Source: Streptomyces huiliensis
GTDB lineage: Bacteria > Actinomycetota > Actinomycetes > Streptomycetales > Streptomycetaceae
Direction: 5' to 3'
NCBI RefSeq assembly: GCF_020037025.1
Contig: NZ_JAIQLH010000023.1
Span: forward strand, 23,991 to 87,990
DNA: 64,000 nucleotides
Shown piece after piece: positions 1 to 9,577 of this stretch (the stretch's first letter is position 1; each line of letters opens with the position of its first letter). Below the pieces are notes generated by a model. It was not told the DNA's origin and made no database searches. It was given only the letters and a program-made list of their open reading frames with translations. Both the position numbers and the translations under genes were made by a program.

Positions 1-787
1 CCACGATCGGCAGCCGGCGCAGCCGCCCGTCGTACGGCAGGTCCATCCCCGCCTCCCCCACCGTCACCGCGCGCCCCTCGCGCAGCATGTGCTCGCCGTA
101 GTCCCGGGCACCCACCGCCGGCGCGGTGAAGCGCAGCGGGATGCCGAACTCCGCGCAGAACCGCGTCAGATAGCCCCGCCACTCCTCCGCCCCGCCGGGA
201 TCGGGCATGGCGATCCCGCCCTCCCGCAGGTCGGCGGGGCGGACGGCCGTCCGTTCGGCGAGGGGGTGCCCGGCGAACACGTAGGCGTGCAGGGGTTCGA
301 GGTGGACGGGCCGGTGGAGGAGGTCGGCCGGCCAGGGCCGGCCGAGGTCGTGGACGCGGCCCAGCGCGGCGTCGAGCTCCCGGCCCAGCAGGGCCGGGAG
401 GGCGAGCGGCAGCCCCTGCCGCATGCTCGGTTCGACCCGGACCCCGGGCGTCCGGGCGACCGTCTCCCGCACCACCCGTACCGGCGTGAAGCGCTCGGCG
501 AAGACCTCGACGCGCAGCGCCCGTACCGTCCCGCGAACGGCGTGGACGGCCGCGTCGAAGGCGGCGAGGGCGTCCACGGCGAGCGGCAGCAACCGCCGCC
601 CGGCAGCGGTGAGTTCGACGCTGCGGGTGGTGCGTTCGAAGAGCGGCGCGCCGAGGGCGTCCTCCAGTCGGCGCACGCGCTTGGACAGCGCCTGCTGGGT
701 GAGGAAGAGGCGGGCGGCGGCCCGGCCGAAGTGCAGTTCCTCGGCGACGGCGACGAAAGCGCGCATGCCCGGGAGATCGGGTTCCAT
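1..787 (-). CDS. LysR-family transcriptional regulator (3' end cut by window edge)
   Basis: DNA-binding transcriptional regulator of the LysR type. The first 262 codons are visible and the C-terminus runs off the window. The N-terminal winged helix-turn-helix (about residues 1-60) is clear: '[18 protein letters not shown]' is the recognition-helix region, followed by '[19 protein letters not shown]', the classic LysR wing. The rest is the start of a periplasmic-binding-like effector domain. The ATG at 787 is chosen because the protein then starts [20 protein letters not shown], as in the family. It is divergent from clpP with 90 bp between starts, and a perfect inverted repeat lies in that gap. 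LysR regulators often control the divergent gene, so control of clpP and itself is inferred. The effector is unknown. Confidence 0.93.
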   Translation of the reverse strand, partial: MEPDLPGMRAFVAVAEELHFGRAAARLFLTQQALSKRVRRLEDALGAPLFERTTRSVELTAAGRRLLPLAVDALAAFDAAVHAVRGTVRALRVEVFAERFTPVRVVRETVARTPGVRVEPSMRQGLPLALPALLGRELDAALGRVHDLGRPWPADLLHRPVHLEPLHAYVFAGHPLAERTAVRPADLREGGIAMPDPGGAEEWRGYLTRFCAEFGIPLRFTAPAVGARDYGEHMLREGRAVTVGEAGMDLPYDGRLRRLPIV

Positions 788-804
788 GAGGCTCAGCCTC
801 AACC

Positions 805-821
805 GACAACCGGAGGTTGTC
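805..821. promoter_or_regulatory. perfect inverted repeat between lysR and clpP (candidate LysR box)
   Basis: GACAACCGGAGGTTGTC is a perfect 7-bp inverted repeat with a 3-bp centre. It lies 17 bp upstream of the lysR ATG and 56 bp upstream of clpP. Its size and place fit a LysR-type operator. That the neighbouring regulator binds here is inferred. Confidence 0.5.
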
Positions 822-877
822 AAAGGACCCGCAGAAGTTGTTGGACACCACCCCTGAGCTGCGGTTTTCCTGACGTC

Positions 878-1534
878 ATGAGCGCATACCCGCTGTCCGC
901 CGTTCCGGCCACCCTCCTCACCTCGTCCTCCCCCGCCCTGGCCGCCCCGGCCGCCCCTGCCGCCCCCGCCGCCGAGCCCGTCTTCCAGCGGCTGCTGCGC
1001 AACCGGATCATCGTGCTCGGGCAGCAGGTCGACGACGAGATCGCGAACCGGATCTGCGCCGAGATGCTGCTCCTGTCCGCCGAGGACCGGCACCGCGACA
1101 TCCACCTCTACATCAACTCGCCGGGCGGCTCGATCACGGCCGGGCTGGCCATCTACGACGTCATGCAGTTCATCCCGAACGACGTCGCCACCCTGTCCCT
1201 GGGCTTCACCGCGTCCATGGGCCAGTTCCTGCTCTGCGCGGGGGCGCCCGGGAAGCGGTACGCGCTGCCGCACGCGAGCATCCTCATGCACCAGCCGTCG
1301 GCCGGGCTCGCGGGTTCCGCGTCGGACATCCGGATCCAGATCGAGCAGATGCGGGCGGTCAAGCGGCTGGTGCAGGAACGGATCTCCCACCACACGGGCC
1401 GGCCGGTGAGGCAGATCGAGGCGGACTCCGACCGGGACCGCTACTTCACGGCCCAGGAGGCCCTGGAGTACGGCTTCGTCGACCGCGTGATCGCCTCGGC
1501 GGACGAGCTCACGGGATTCCGCCACGCGGCGTAG
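878..1534 (+). CDS. ATP-dependent Clp protease proteolytic subunit (ClpP-like serine peptidase)
   Basis: Serine peptidase subunit of the Clp machine, 218 aa. The catalytic triad is complete: Ser113 in '[11 protein letters not shown]', His138 in '[10 protein letters not shown]' and Asp187 in '[19 protein letters not shown]'. The oxyanion/handle motif '[16 protein letters not shown]' is present at about 80-94. The first 33 residues are an Ala/Pro-rich extension before the usual ClpP N-terminus ([14 protein letters not shown]), longer than in housekeeping ClpP1. No Shine-Dalgarno is obvious before the ATG, so either the mRNA is leaderless or the true start is a little downstream. It stands alone, unlike the paired clpP genes normally found next to clpX or popR. 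It is probably an accessory ClpP whose partner is encoded elsewhere. Control by the divergent LysR protein is likely. Confidence 0.92.
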   Translation: MSAYPLSAVPATLLTSSSPALAAPAAPAAPAAEPVFQRLLRNRIIVLGQQVDDEIANRICAEMLLLSAEDRHRDIHLYINSPGGSITAGLAIYDVMQFIPNDVATLSLGFTASMGQFLLCAGAPGKRYALPHASILMHQPSAGLAGSASDIRIQIEQMRAVKRLVQERISHHTGRPVRQIEADSDRDRYFTAQEALEYGFVDRVIASADELTGFRHAA

Positions 1535-1630
1535 CGGAGTGGCCGGGTGGCCGCGTAGCCGAGTGGCCGGGTGGCCGCGTAGCCGAGTGGCCGGGTGGCC
1601 GCGTAGCCGAGTGGCCGCGTGGCCGCGTGG
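1531..1630. repeat. 24-bp tandem repeat just after clpP
   Basis: Three full 24-bp units (starting 1531, 1555 and 1579; units 2 and 3 identical, unit 1 with one change) and a fourth degenerate one follow and slightly overlap the clpP stop codon. Each unit begins GTAGCCGAGTGGCC and ends GGGTGGCCGC. The repeat is open in several frames on both strands, but nothing suggests that it is coding. Confidence 0.85.
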
Positions 1631-1660
1631 CCCATCACGACGTCCCCGCGAACCGCCCCC

Positions 1661-2815
1661 TCACCGCCGCCGCTCCACCGGAAACACCGCCGTGATCAGC
1701 CACCCGCCCTCCGGCGCCGGCCCGGCGCCGAGCCGCCCGCCCATGGCCTTGGCGCGTTCGGCCAGCCCGACGAGGCCGAAACCGCCGCCGCGGGCGGCGT
1801 CCGTGAGCGCGGCGGGCCGCCGGCCGTCGTCGGCGATGCGGAGTTCGACGCCCTCGGGGACGCCGCGGACGCCGATGCGGACGGCCGTGGCGTCGGCGGC
1901 GTGCTTGCGGACGTTGGTCAGCGCCTCGCGGACGACGCGGTGGACGGCGGCGGCGACGTCGCCCGGCAGCCAGTTCTCCATGCCCTGCTCGATGTAGAGG
2001 GCGACGGGCGGGCCGGTGCGCGTGAACTCCTCGGTGAGCGACCGCACCTCGGGGAGGCCCGCGACGGGCTCGGTCTCCGGTTCGGCGCCCTCGCGCAGGA
2101 TGCCGACGAGGCGGCGCATCGCGCCCAGTGCCTCCCCGGCCGAGCCCTCGATGCGCTCGAACGCACGGGCGGCGGCGTCCCCCTCCACGGAGGTGAAGCG
2201 GGCCGCCTGGGCCTGGACGGCGATGCCGGTGACGTGGTGGGCGACGAGGTCGTGGAGTTCGCGGGCGAGTTCCAGGCGCTCGGCGGTCCGGACCGCCGCC
2301 ATGTCGCGGACGCGCTGGGCCGACTGGGCGCGCAGCATCAGCGAGTACGCGCCCACGACCACGGTCAGCAGCGTGAACACGGCCGTGAACCGCCCCGGGT
2401 CCAGGTCGCGCACCGGCGCGGCGAGCGCGGCCAGGGCGAGCGCCGGGCCGAGCAGCGCCGCGCGCCGGGCCGGGGAACGCTGGACGACGTTGGTGAGCAG
2501 CACCAGCAGGGCCACGTCCTCCCCCATGCCCCAGACCGTGCCGGGGTGCGGGCCGGCCATCAGGACGGCGGAGGTCGTCCAGGACACGCAGGCGGCGACG
2601 CCCGCGCGCAGGTCGAGCGGGATCCACGTGTACGGCACGGCGCACAGGCAGACGGCGACGCCCGAGGCCAGGACCACGGCGTGCGGCGGGCTGGGCTGCC
2701 GGGCGAGGACGACGCCCTCGAAGCCGACCAGCCCGAGCAGGAAGAGGGCGAGCACGGCCTTGGCAACGACGGCCCGGCGCGGGTGCCGGGTGGCGAACCC
2801 GGCGCGCCCGGTCAC
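1661..2815 (-). CDS. sensor histidine kinase, NarL-type (HisKA_3)
   Basis: Membrane sensor kinase of a two-component system, 384 aa. About four to five hydrophobic segments fill residues 18-160. They are followed by the dimerisation/phosphoacceptor helix '[20 protein letters not shown]' with the phosphorylated His at about 188. A HATPase domain comes next: N-box '[13 protein letters not shown]', then 'IADDGRR' and '[17 protein letters not shown]'. No large extracytoplasmic sensor domain is visible, so the signal is probably sensed in or at the membrane. The GTG start at 2815 overlaps the response-regulator stop as GTGA, which indicates translational coupling and decides the start. The cognate partner is the upstream LuxR-type regulator. 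The regulon is not recognisable from the sequence. Confidence 0.95.
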   Translation of the reverse strand: MTGRAGFATRHPRRAVVAKAVLALFLLGLVGFEGVVLARQPSPPHAVVLASGVAVCLCAVPYTWIPLDLRAGVAACVSWTTSAVLMAGPHPGTVWGMGEDVALLVLLTNVVQRSPARRAALLGPALALAALAAPVRDLDPGRFTAVFTLLTVVVGAYSLMLRAQSAQRVRDMAAVRTAERLELARELHDLVAHHVTGIAVQAQAARFTSVEGDAAARAFERIEGSAGEALGAMRRLVGILREGAEPETEPVAGLPEVRSLTEEFTRTGPPVALYIEQGMENWLPGDVAAAVHRVVREALTNVRKHAADATAVRIGVRGVPEGVELRIADDGRRPAALTDAARGGGFGLVGLAERAKAMGGRLGAGPAPEGGWLITAVFPVERRR

Positions 2816-3498
2816 GTACCGCCCGTGGCCAGCCCGCTCTCCCAGGCCCAGGCGGCGATCTCGACGCGGTTCCGGGCGTCGAGCTTCAGCTGCACGTTGG
2901 CCAGGTGGGTCTTGACCGTGGACAGGGAGATGAACAGCTCGGTGGCGATCTCGGCGTTGGTGGCACCGCGCGCGAGGCAGCGGACGACGTCCTCCTCGCG
3001 CTCGGTCAGCGGCTCGGAGGGAGCCCTCATGGGGCGTTCCGTACCGCCGGTCCCGGCCGGGGCGAGGTCGCGGAGGAGCCGGACGGTGATGGCGGGCGAG
3101 ATGAGGGAGTCGCCGACGGCGGCGGCGTGCACGGCCTCGACGAGCATGGCCGGACTGGCGTCCTTCAGCAGGAAGCCCGAGGCGCCGTCGCGGAGCGCGG
3201 AGTGGACGTACTCGTCGAGGTCGAAGGTGGTGACGATGACGATGCGGGGGCGCCCGCCGCGCTCCGGCTCGGCGGCGGTGAGCGCGGAGAGCCGGCGGGT
3301 GACCTCCAGGCCGTCCAGCTTCGGCATGCGGATGTCGAGGAGCAGCACGTCGGGCCGGTGCTCCTCGACGGCGGCCAGCGCGGCCTCGCCGTCCACGACG
3401 TCGGCGACGACGTCGATGTCGGGCTGGCTCTCCAGGATCATGCGGAAGCCGGTGCGGACCATCTCCTGGTCGTCCGCGATGACGACGGTGATCGCCAT
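2812..3498 (-). CDS. LuxR/NarL-family response regulator
   Basis: DNA-binding response regulator, 228 aa, partner of the overlapping histidine kinase. The receiver domain (about 1-120) shows the acidic pair in '[14 protein letters not shown]' and the phosphoacceptor Asp55 in '[14 protein letters not shown]'. The conserved Lys is in '[15 protein letters not shown]'. A LuxR-type helix-turn-helix fills the C-terminus: '[20 protein letters not shown]' followed by '[15 protein letters not shown]'. The ATG at 3498 is preferred over upstream in-frame starts because [10 protein letters not shown] is the normal receiver N-terminus and GAGGGGA lies about 12 nt upstream. Target genes are unknown. The secreted repeat protein gene 121 bp upstream on the same strand is a possible one. 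Confidence 0.95.
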   Translation of the reverse strand: MAITVVIADDQEMVRTGFRMILESQPDIDVVADVVDGEAALAAVEEHRPDVLLLDIRMPKLDGLEVTRRLSALTAAEPERGGRPRIVIVTTFDLDEYVHSALRDGASGFLLKDASPAMLVEAVHAAAVGDSLISPAITVRLLRDLAPAGTGGTERPMRAPSEPLTEREEDVVRCLARGATNAEIATELFISLSTVKTHLANVQLKLDARNRVEIAAWAWESGLATGGT

Positions 3499-3619
3499 GT
3501 CGATGCCGTCCCCTCGGTGCTCGGCCGGTGCTCGGCTGGTGTCGGGCCGCGCGTGCCTCCATGTCACCGGGGGTGGGATGGGGCCGCAACAGCAGGCCGG
3601 GCGGGGCGTGCGCCCGGGG

Positions 3620-4279
3620 CTACGCGCCGGGGCGCGCGGCGGCGCGGCGGCGGCTCGCGAGGCGGAGCCCGTACGCGCCCCCGCCGACGGCCACGAGCGC
3701 CGCGCCGCCCACGGCGAGCGGCTTGCCGACGTCGCGCCGGCCGCCGACCGTCTGCCCGGCCTGCACCATGCGGCGGACGGGGTTGCTGGCCGCTTCGTGG
3801 CGCTTGACCGGCTTCGCCGGCTTCGTCTGCTTCGCCTGCTTCAGCTGCTTCGTCTGCCGGACCTGCCGTACGGGCTTGGTGCGCTGAACCGGGCGCTCCG
3901 GGGCGATCCGCCGGTGGACGAGTCCGTCCTGCCGCAGCCCGTCCTGCGGCAGCCCGTTCTGCGGCAGCCCGTTCTGCGGCAGCCCGTTCTGCGGCAGCCC
4001 GTTCTGCGGCAGCCCGTTCTGCCGCACCTCGTGGAGCCGGCCGGCGGGCCGGAGCGGTGCCGTGGGACGCGACACGCCGGAGTGCTCCCGGTGGGTGACG
4101 CGGGGGCCGTGCCGGCGGGCGTCCGCCCCCGGACCGTCGGTTCCGGCGGCCGGGCGCCGGGTGGTCTCGTGCCGGCCCGCGGCGGGGGCGTCCGCCGCTG
4201 CGGCGCCGGTCACCGGCAGGAGTACCGCGCTCGCGGCGGCGAGGAGGGTGACGACGGCGAGGCGGGTCCTGGCGGGCAC
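3620..4279 (-). CDS. secreted, C-terminally anchored basic protein with QNGLP pentapeptide repeats
   Basis: Function not recognised; 219 aa from GTG. Seen in the sequence: an Ala-rich signal peptide (about 1-30), a Gly/Pro/Arg/Thr-rich stretch, then a run of five perfect QNGLP units followed by two degenerate ones. A very basic region rich in K/Q/R/T follows ('[20 protein letters not shown]'). A hydrophobic segment near the end ('[17 protein letters not shown]') is followed by '[13 protein letters not shown]'. That end looks like a stop-transfer anchor with a cytoplasmic positive tail, and no sortase LPxTG is present. The DNA under the repeats is a near-perfect 15-bp tandem repeat (about 3940-4020), so copy number may vary between strains. 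GAGAGA lies 7 nt before the start. A cell-surface or wall-interacting role is only a guess. Confidence 0.7.
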   Translation of the reverse strand: MPARTRLAVVTLLAAASAVLLPVTGAAAADAPAAGRHETTRRPAAGTDGPGADARRHGPRVTHREHSGVSRPTAPLRPAGRLHEVRQNGLPQNGLPQNGLPQNGLPQNGLPQDGLRQDGLVHRRIAPERPVQRTKPVRQVRQTKQLKQAKQTKPAKPVKRHEAASNPVRRMVQAGQTVGGRRDVGKPLAVGGAALVAVGGGAYGLRLASRRRAAARPGA

Positions 4280-4443
4280 GGGGTGGTCTCTCTGTAGGCG
4301 GTCGAGGCGGTCGGTTGCGCGTGATCCACGTTACGGGGCTCCGCGGCCCGTACGCCTCGACCAAGGGGCCATTCCGGGGCCGTTCCTCCTCGGCCGAAAG
4401 AATGACAGTGCGCCCTCGTGCGTCATACCGGGGTCGTGTGGGG

Positions 4444-4582
4444 GTGCCCCAGCCCCGCCCTTTCACCGTTTCTTGCAGGGGCAAAGCCCCCACACCCCCG
4501 AAGCGCCCTACGGGCTCCCCCCGAGGGGGTACCCCCAGTCCTCAAACGCCGGACGGGCTGAATGGTCAGCCCGTCCGGCGGG
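4444..4582. repeat. nested palindromic cassette, copy A (partial), 3' of the trypsin gene
   Basis: First of six related copies in the window. The left arm (CCCCAGCCCCGCCC, then TTTCACCGTTTCTTGC) and central stem (CTCAAACGCCGGACGGGCTG, tetranucleotide ATGG, CAGCCCGTCCGGCG) are present. The right arm is lost where it meets the trypsin stop codon. It fills most of the 313-bp gap between the two minus-strand genes and would fold as a strong terminator for the protease gene. Confidence 0.8.
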
Positions 4583-4592
4583 GCTCACCCCC

Positions 4593-5405
<813 letters not shown>

Positions 5406-5651
5406 TCAGCCAGGTTCATTAAGTCAGGTTCATGACAAGCTGCCGATGCTCGCGCCGAAGCGGAACCTGGCGAACGCGGTGTGCCGAGTATCGGAGCGGA
5501 CGCGAGCGGCGGCAAGGACGCTTCAGGCCAGTCGGGCCAAGAGGAGAACGGAGGTGCCCCCGGAACGGCGGCGGCACCCGTACCCCTCCCCGCCACGCCC
5601 CCGTAAAGTGGGAGGACAGGGGGCCGGCGGAAGCCACGGGGGTGGTGACGG

Positions 5652-6539
5652 GTGGGCACGGACGTCGAGATCCTGCACGGCTTCCCGCACCTGGACACGG
5701 TGCACTCCGCGATCACCGCCCTCTACCGGCGGCTCTCGTACGACACCCTCCGCACCTTCGCGCCCAGCGTCCCGCCGTCCGACGTCGCGTTCTCCGACGA
5801 CGAGGACCCCTACCTGGGCGTCCAGCGGATCGCCGGCGTCATGGTGCGCCACCTGCGGCTCCCGGACGCGCGCATGATCGTCTCGTTCCGCGACATGCGG
5901 CACGCCGGGAACGTCGAACTCGCGGCCGGCCCCGAGTACTTCATCGAGCTCAACTCCCGCTTCAAGAAGCACCGCAAGGACATCGGCGCCGCCCTCGCCC
6001 ACGAGGTGACGCACGTCTACCTGCACCGGCTGGGCCTCGCCTTCCCCGGCACCCGGGACAACGAGATCCTCACCGACACCGTCGCCGCCTACCTCGGTGC
6101 CGGCTGGCTGCTGCTCGACGCGTACCGCGAGGACGCGGTCAGCACGCAGAAGCTCGGCTACCTCACCCCGGAGGAGTTCGGCTACGTCCTCGCCCAGCGC
6201 GCCGAGGTCTTCGCCGAGGATCCCAGGACCTGGTTCACCAGCCCGCGCGCCCACGACGCGTACGTCCAGGGCGCGGCGCGGGCCCGTCAGGAGGCGCGGC
6301 GTCCGCCGCTGGCCGCGGCGGGCCGGCTCGGGCGGCACCGCTACGCGCGCGACCGCCGGGCGGCCGAGCGCGGCACGGGCCCGGTACCGGCCGCCGCGGG
6401 GTACGCGTTCGAGGGGCGCGACCCGCAGCGTGTCAGCTTCCCCTGCCCCACCTGCCACCAGCGCATCCGCGTCCCGGTCCAGGGGCGGCTGCGGGCCCGG
6501 TGCGGCCTGTGCGGGAGCGTGCTGGACTGCGAGACGTGA
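5652..6539 (+). CDS. putative zinc metallopeptidase-like protein with HExxH and C-terminal zinc ribbon
   Basis: Not assigned to a named family; 295 aa, GTG start. An HEVTH motif (His117, Glu118, His121) sits in a helical context 'IGAALAHEVTHVYLHRLG', followed by 'RDNEILTDTVAAYLGAGW', which may give the third metal ligand. This is the layout of zincin metallopeptidases that check for an intact protein fold or act in the cytosol. The last 30 residues form a rubredoxin-like zinc ribbon (CPTCHQR...CGLCGSVLDC). No signal peptide or membrane segment is seen, so it should be cytoplasmic. It is divergent from the trypsin gene and ends 18 bp from the converging GH113-like gene. Whether it is a protease is inferred from the motif alone. 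Confidence 0.75.
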   Translation: MGTDVEILHGFPHLDTVHSAITALYRRLSYDTLRTFAPSVPPSDVAFSDDEDPYLGVQRIAGVMVRHLRLPDARMIVSFRDMRHAGNVELAAGPEYFIELNSRFKKHRKDIGAALAHEVTHVYLHRLGLAFPGTRDNEILTDTVAAYLGAGWLLLDAYREDAVSTQKLGYLTPEEFGYVLAQRAEVFAEDPRTWFTSPRAHDAYVQGAARARQEARRPPLAAAGRLGRHRYARDRRAAERGTGPVPAAAGYAFEGRDPQRVSFPCPTCHQRIRVPVQGRLRARCGLCGSVLDCET

Positions 6540-6557
6540 CCGGCGGTCCCGCACCGC

Positions 6558-7649
6558 TCACCCGTTCCCCCACCACTTCCGCAGCACCTTCTCCGCCGGC
6601 TTGCCGTGCGGCGTGTACGCGAGCTTCTTCGGCGTCTCCCCCGTGTCCGGCCAGTCGTCCCACATCCACCAGCACACACCCGCCCACCACTTCTGCCCGT
6701 CGAACGCGGCGAGCAACGCCTCGTACCCGGCGGCCTGTTCGGCGTCGCCCGCGGCCTTGCTGACGGTCCAGGAGTACGGGGCGGTGGTGCTGCCCTTCTG
6801 GCTGACGTAGCCGGCCTCGGTGAAGAGGATCTTCCGCCCCTGCTCGGCGGAGAACGCGGCCAGCTCCTTCACCACCGGCTGCCACGCCTCGCGCAGCCGC
6901 CCCACGTCGGCGGTGGGCTTCTCGCCGAGCGGCCAGTACGCGTCGATGCCGATCAGGTCGAGGCTCTTCCAGAACGCGACCTTGCGGTACTCGTCGTAGT
7001 TGGCCGCGTACGTGAGCGGGCCCTTGTAGCGGGCGCGGACGGCGGCGACGGCCTTCTTCCAGTGGGCGCCGTCCTCCGAGGTGCCGGTGAGCTCGGTGCC
7101 GACGGAGAACTGCTCCGCGCCGGTCTCGCGGGCGAGGTCCGCGTAGTGGGTGATGAAGCGCTCGTACGCCGCGAACCACGCGTCCGGGTCGGCGGGCCGG
7201 ATGCCGGAGCGGTCCTCGCCGCTCTTCAGGTCCACATGCGGCTTGATCATGGTCTTGAGGCCCGCGTCGTGGGCGAGGCGGACGATGTGGCGCAGGCTCG
7301 CGTCGTCGGCGGTCTCGTCGGTGGGCCGCATGCCGGTGTCGGTGAGCTTGTCCTGGTACCAGGTGGGGGTGAAGGTCACCCACCGGGCGCCGGTGGCGGC
7401 GATCTGCCGCAGATACGTTTTGGCCTCGGGGTTCTCGTAGTCCTTACGGTTCCAGGCGGGGAGCGTGATCCCTTTCAGCGCGGCCTCCTTCCGGCCGTCC
7501 GGGCGCTTGCTCGCGCCGCCGCTCGCGGTGCCGGCGGGCGGGGTCGCGGGGGACTCGCCGGAGTCGTCGGAGTCGTCGGCGGAGCAGCCCGCGAGGAAGA
7601 GGGCGGCCGCGGCCGCCAGCGCGACGACCGCCCTCTTCTTCGCGCTCAC
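6558..7649 (-). CDS. GH113-like glycoside hydrolase, lipoprotein
   Basis: Putative surface-anchored glycosidase, 363 aa. The N-terminus has a lipobox (LFLAGC, Cys22), so Lgt should lipidate it. The rest is a TIM barrel resembling GH113 beta-mannanases. The likely acid/base Glu is in 'EQFSVGTELTG' and the likely nucleophile Glu in 'ILFTEAGYVSQKG'. Aromatic substrate-site motifs are 'DLIGIDAYWPLG' and 'WWAGVCWWMWDDW'. The GTG start overlaps the stop of the deacetylase gene as GTGA, so the two are co-translated. Next to a polymer synthase and a deacetylase it probably trims or remodels the exopolysaccharide made by the divergent operon. The true substrate is unknown, and mannan is not implied by the neighbours. 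Confidence 0.85.
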   Translation of the reverse strand: MSAKKRAVVALAAAAALFLAGCSADDSDDSGESPATPPAGTASGGASKRPDGRKEAALKGITLPAWNRKDYENPEAKTYLRQIAATGARWVTFTPTWYQDKLTDTGMRPTDETADDASLRHIVRLAHDAGLKTMIKPHVDLKSGEDRSGIRPADPDAWFAAYERFITHYADLARETGAEQFSVGTELTGTSEDGAHWKKAVAAVRARYKGPLTYAANYDEYRKVAFWKSLDLIGIDAYWPLGEKPTADVGRLREAWQPVVKELAAFSAEQGRKILFTEAGYVSQKGSTTAPYSWTVSKAAGDAEQAAGYEALLAAFDGQKWWAGVCWWMWDDWPDTGETPKKLAYTPHGKPAEKVLRKWWGNG

Positions 7650-9577
7650 TGGTTGAGGTCCGTGGGGCCGACGAAGGTGTAGCCGAGGGCGCGGATGCCG
7701 TCGACCGTCTCCTTGAGCGGGGCCGTCCCGTAGTACGGGTGGTAGAAGAAGCTGGCCACGCCGTCCCGGACGGCCAGGTTGGCCTTGGCCGAGGCGACCA
7801 GGTCGGCGGGGAGCCGGGCCGGGTGGTTGTTGTACGCCTCGGGCTCGTAGTTGCCGAGGTTCTCCGGCAGGACCGTGGTGCCGTAGACGTCCTTCACGGC
7901 GTACGGGAAGAACTGGCCGATGTACCGGCCGGCGTTCGCGGTGGTGCCGGGCAGGGTTCCTGCGAAGTACAAGGATCTCTCCAGACGCGCGGAGAAGTTC
8001 TGACCGAGGACACGGTAGTCGGTCCCGGAGGCCGCGTAGTGTGGCGTTGTCCACAGCGTCGGCTTCGGCAGCCCGGCCGCCGTGAAGGCCGCGAGGGCGG
8101 ACGTAACTCGCGTTTGCGCCCAGAGAGTTGAGTCCTCGGCGGGCGGCCCGTCGTAGATCACGTTGTCGGCCGCGTCGACGTGTGCGCGGAAGAACTCGAA
8201 GTCGTCGCCGGTGACTCCGCTGTACGGGTTGTTCACGTTGCTGTACTGGTGGGTGTAGCCGTGGTCCATCAGCACCGCGCCGTGCGCCAGCATGTACTTG
8301 AGGGCGGAGACGACCTGGGGGCTCTGGGCGAGCGTGACGGTCTCGGGACGCCCGTTGTTGTAGACGCCCTTGGGGTCCGTGTAGACGGGGATGACGTTGA
8401 TCCCGTAGGGGATCTTCTCCGCCGAGAGGTAGTCCGCCACTTGGCGCAGCTGGTTGGCGTCGGCCTTCGGGCTGATGTCCTCCAGCCGGACGAACGCGCG
8501 GTGCCGCTCGGCGGTGGCGGGCGCGAGCCCGTCGAAGAGCAGGTCCTCGAAGGCGATCACGCGGTCGCTCTCGGAGATGTAGGTGAACGGGATCTCGCCG
8601 ACGTACGTCAGGTTGCCCGAACGGATCGCCCAGGGGCTGGTGGCACCGGAGTTGGCGTCGGTGGCCTGGGCCAGCTGGGTGACCTGGGGGTAGCCCGGTC
8701 CGGTCACCAGGGCGGGGTGCAGCACGCCGCCGTCGAAGCCGGCGGGGATCTTCCGGGTGAGCTGCCGCCCCTTGTAGTCCACCCGGGTGATGTTCCCGAC
8801 CGTTCCGCCGCTCTCGAAGAACGAGTTGGCGGGGTCCCAGCCGTAGTGCTGCTTGAAGGTCTCCACGCCGACGGCGTTGGCCATGCCCCAGATGTTGTCC
8901 CCGACCCAGGTGACCGGGTGGGTGGTGGCCAGCGCGTCCTGGTAGAACGCGGCGGGGACGGCGTCCGGGACGGTTCCGCCGTAGTACGTCGAGCCCATGT
9001 ACACCGTGGCCGTGTACTGGTTGACCAGGCCCGCGGTGTACGCCGAGACGGGCTTGGCGGTCACGGTGCCGAAGTGGCCGGCGAGGTTGGCGGCGGCCAT
9101 GGCGTAGAGCTCGCCCAGGTACCCGTAGGGGCCCGCGGTGTCGTACAGGACCAGCGTCGAGGTCCCGGCCGCGACGGCGGCCTGCCGGACGGCGGCGGGG
9201 CCCTGGAGCGGGGCGAGGGCGGGGACGGCGGTGGGGGCCGCGGTGACGGGTGCGACGGCCTGCCGTACCCCGGTCGCACCCCCGGTACCGCCGGTACCGC
9301 TCGGTGCCGGCGGCCGCAGGACGAGCTTGCCCGACCGGCGCAGCCGGTCGTTGGACAGCCTCGCGGCCTCCCATGCCTTGAGGTCCTTCACCCCGGCGCC
9401 GGAGAGCGCGGCCGGCCCGGTGCCCTGCAGCGCGTGCGACGGGCGGAACCGGGAGTCCGCCGGGGCGTCGGCGGCTCCGGCGCCCTCCGATATCGCGAAA
9501 CCGCCCACGAGAGCGGCGACTATCGAAAGCGTTAGCGAGATTCTGGGCTTTCCCAGCCTTCTCCGGGAAATTCTCAT
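7646..9577 (-). CDS. DUF2334-type polysaccharide deacetylase-like exported protein
   Basis: Exported protein, 643 aa. A basic N-terminus plus hydrophobic core ending AGAADA forms the signal. The C-terminal half is a DUF2334 (carbohydrate esterase 4-related) fold: metal-binding Asp in 'FVRLEDISPKAD', HxxxH in 'LMDHGYTHQYS', and a late His in 'GVASFFYHPYYG'. The N-terminal half (about 100-300) is an additional domain that I cannot name, with 'LYDTAGPYGYLGELYAMAA' and 'YGWDPANSFFESGG'. Start ATG 9577 is favoured because GGGGGGA lies 6 nt upstream; ATG 9583 would touch that site. By analogy with PgaB/PelA/IcaB it would remove N-acetyl groups from a hexosamine polymer outside the membrane. Confidence 0.85.
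   Translation of the reverse strand: MRISRRRLGKPRISLTLSIVAALVGGFAISEGAGAADAPADSRFRPSHALQGTGPAALSGAGVKDLKAWEAARLSNDRLRRSGKLVLRPPAPSGTGGTGGATGVRQAVAPVTAAPTAVPALAPLQGPAAVRQAAVAAGTSTLVLYDTAGPYGYLGELYAMAAANLAGHFGTVTAKPVSAYTAGLVNQYTATVYMGSTYYGGTVPDAVPAAFYQDALATTHPVTWVGDNIWGMANAVGVETFKQHYGWDPANSFFESGGTVGNITRVDYKGRQLTRKIPAGFDGGVLHPALVTGPGYPQVTQLAQATDANSGATSPWAIRSGNLTYVGEIPFTYISESDRVIAFEDLLFDGLAPATAERHRAFVRLEDISPKADANQLRQVADYLSAEKIPYGINVIPVYTDPKGVYNNGRPETVTLAQSPQVVSALKYMLAHGAVLMDHGYTHQYSNVNNPYSGVTGDDFEFFRAHVDAADNVIYDGPPAEDSTLWAQTRVTSALAAFTAAGLPKPTLWTTPHYAASGTDYRVLGQNFSARLERSLYFAGTLPGTTANAGRYIGQFFPYAVKDVYGTTVLPENLGNYEPEAYNNHPARLPADLVASAKANLAVRDGVASFFYHPYYGTAPLKETVDGIRALGYTFVGPTDLNQ

Noticed and set aside
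89..877. Plus-strand open frame running 5' into clpP (481 codons in total)
   Set aside because: It is the antisense shadow of the lysR gene, whose helix-turn-helix is unmistakable on the other strand. ClpP homology begins only after 878.
1441..1638. 65-codon minus-strand frame with ATRPLGYA repeats
   Set aside because: It is the tandem DNA repeat read in one frame; no ribosome site and it overlaps the clpP 3' end.
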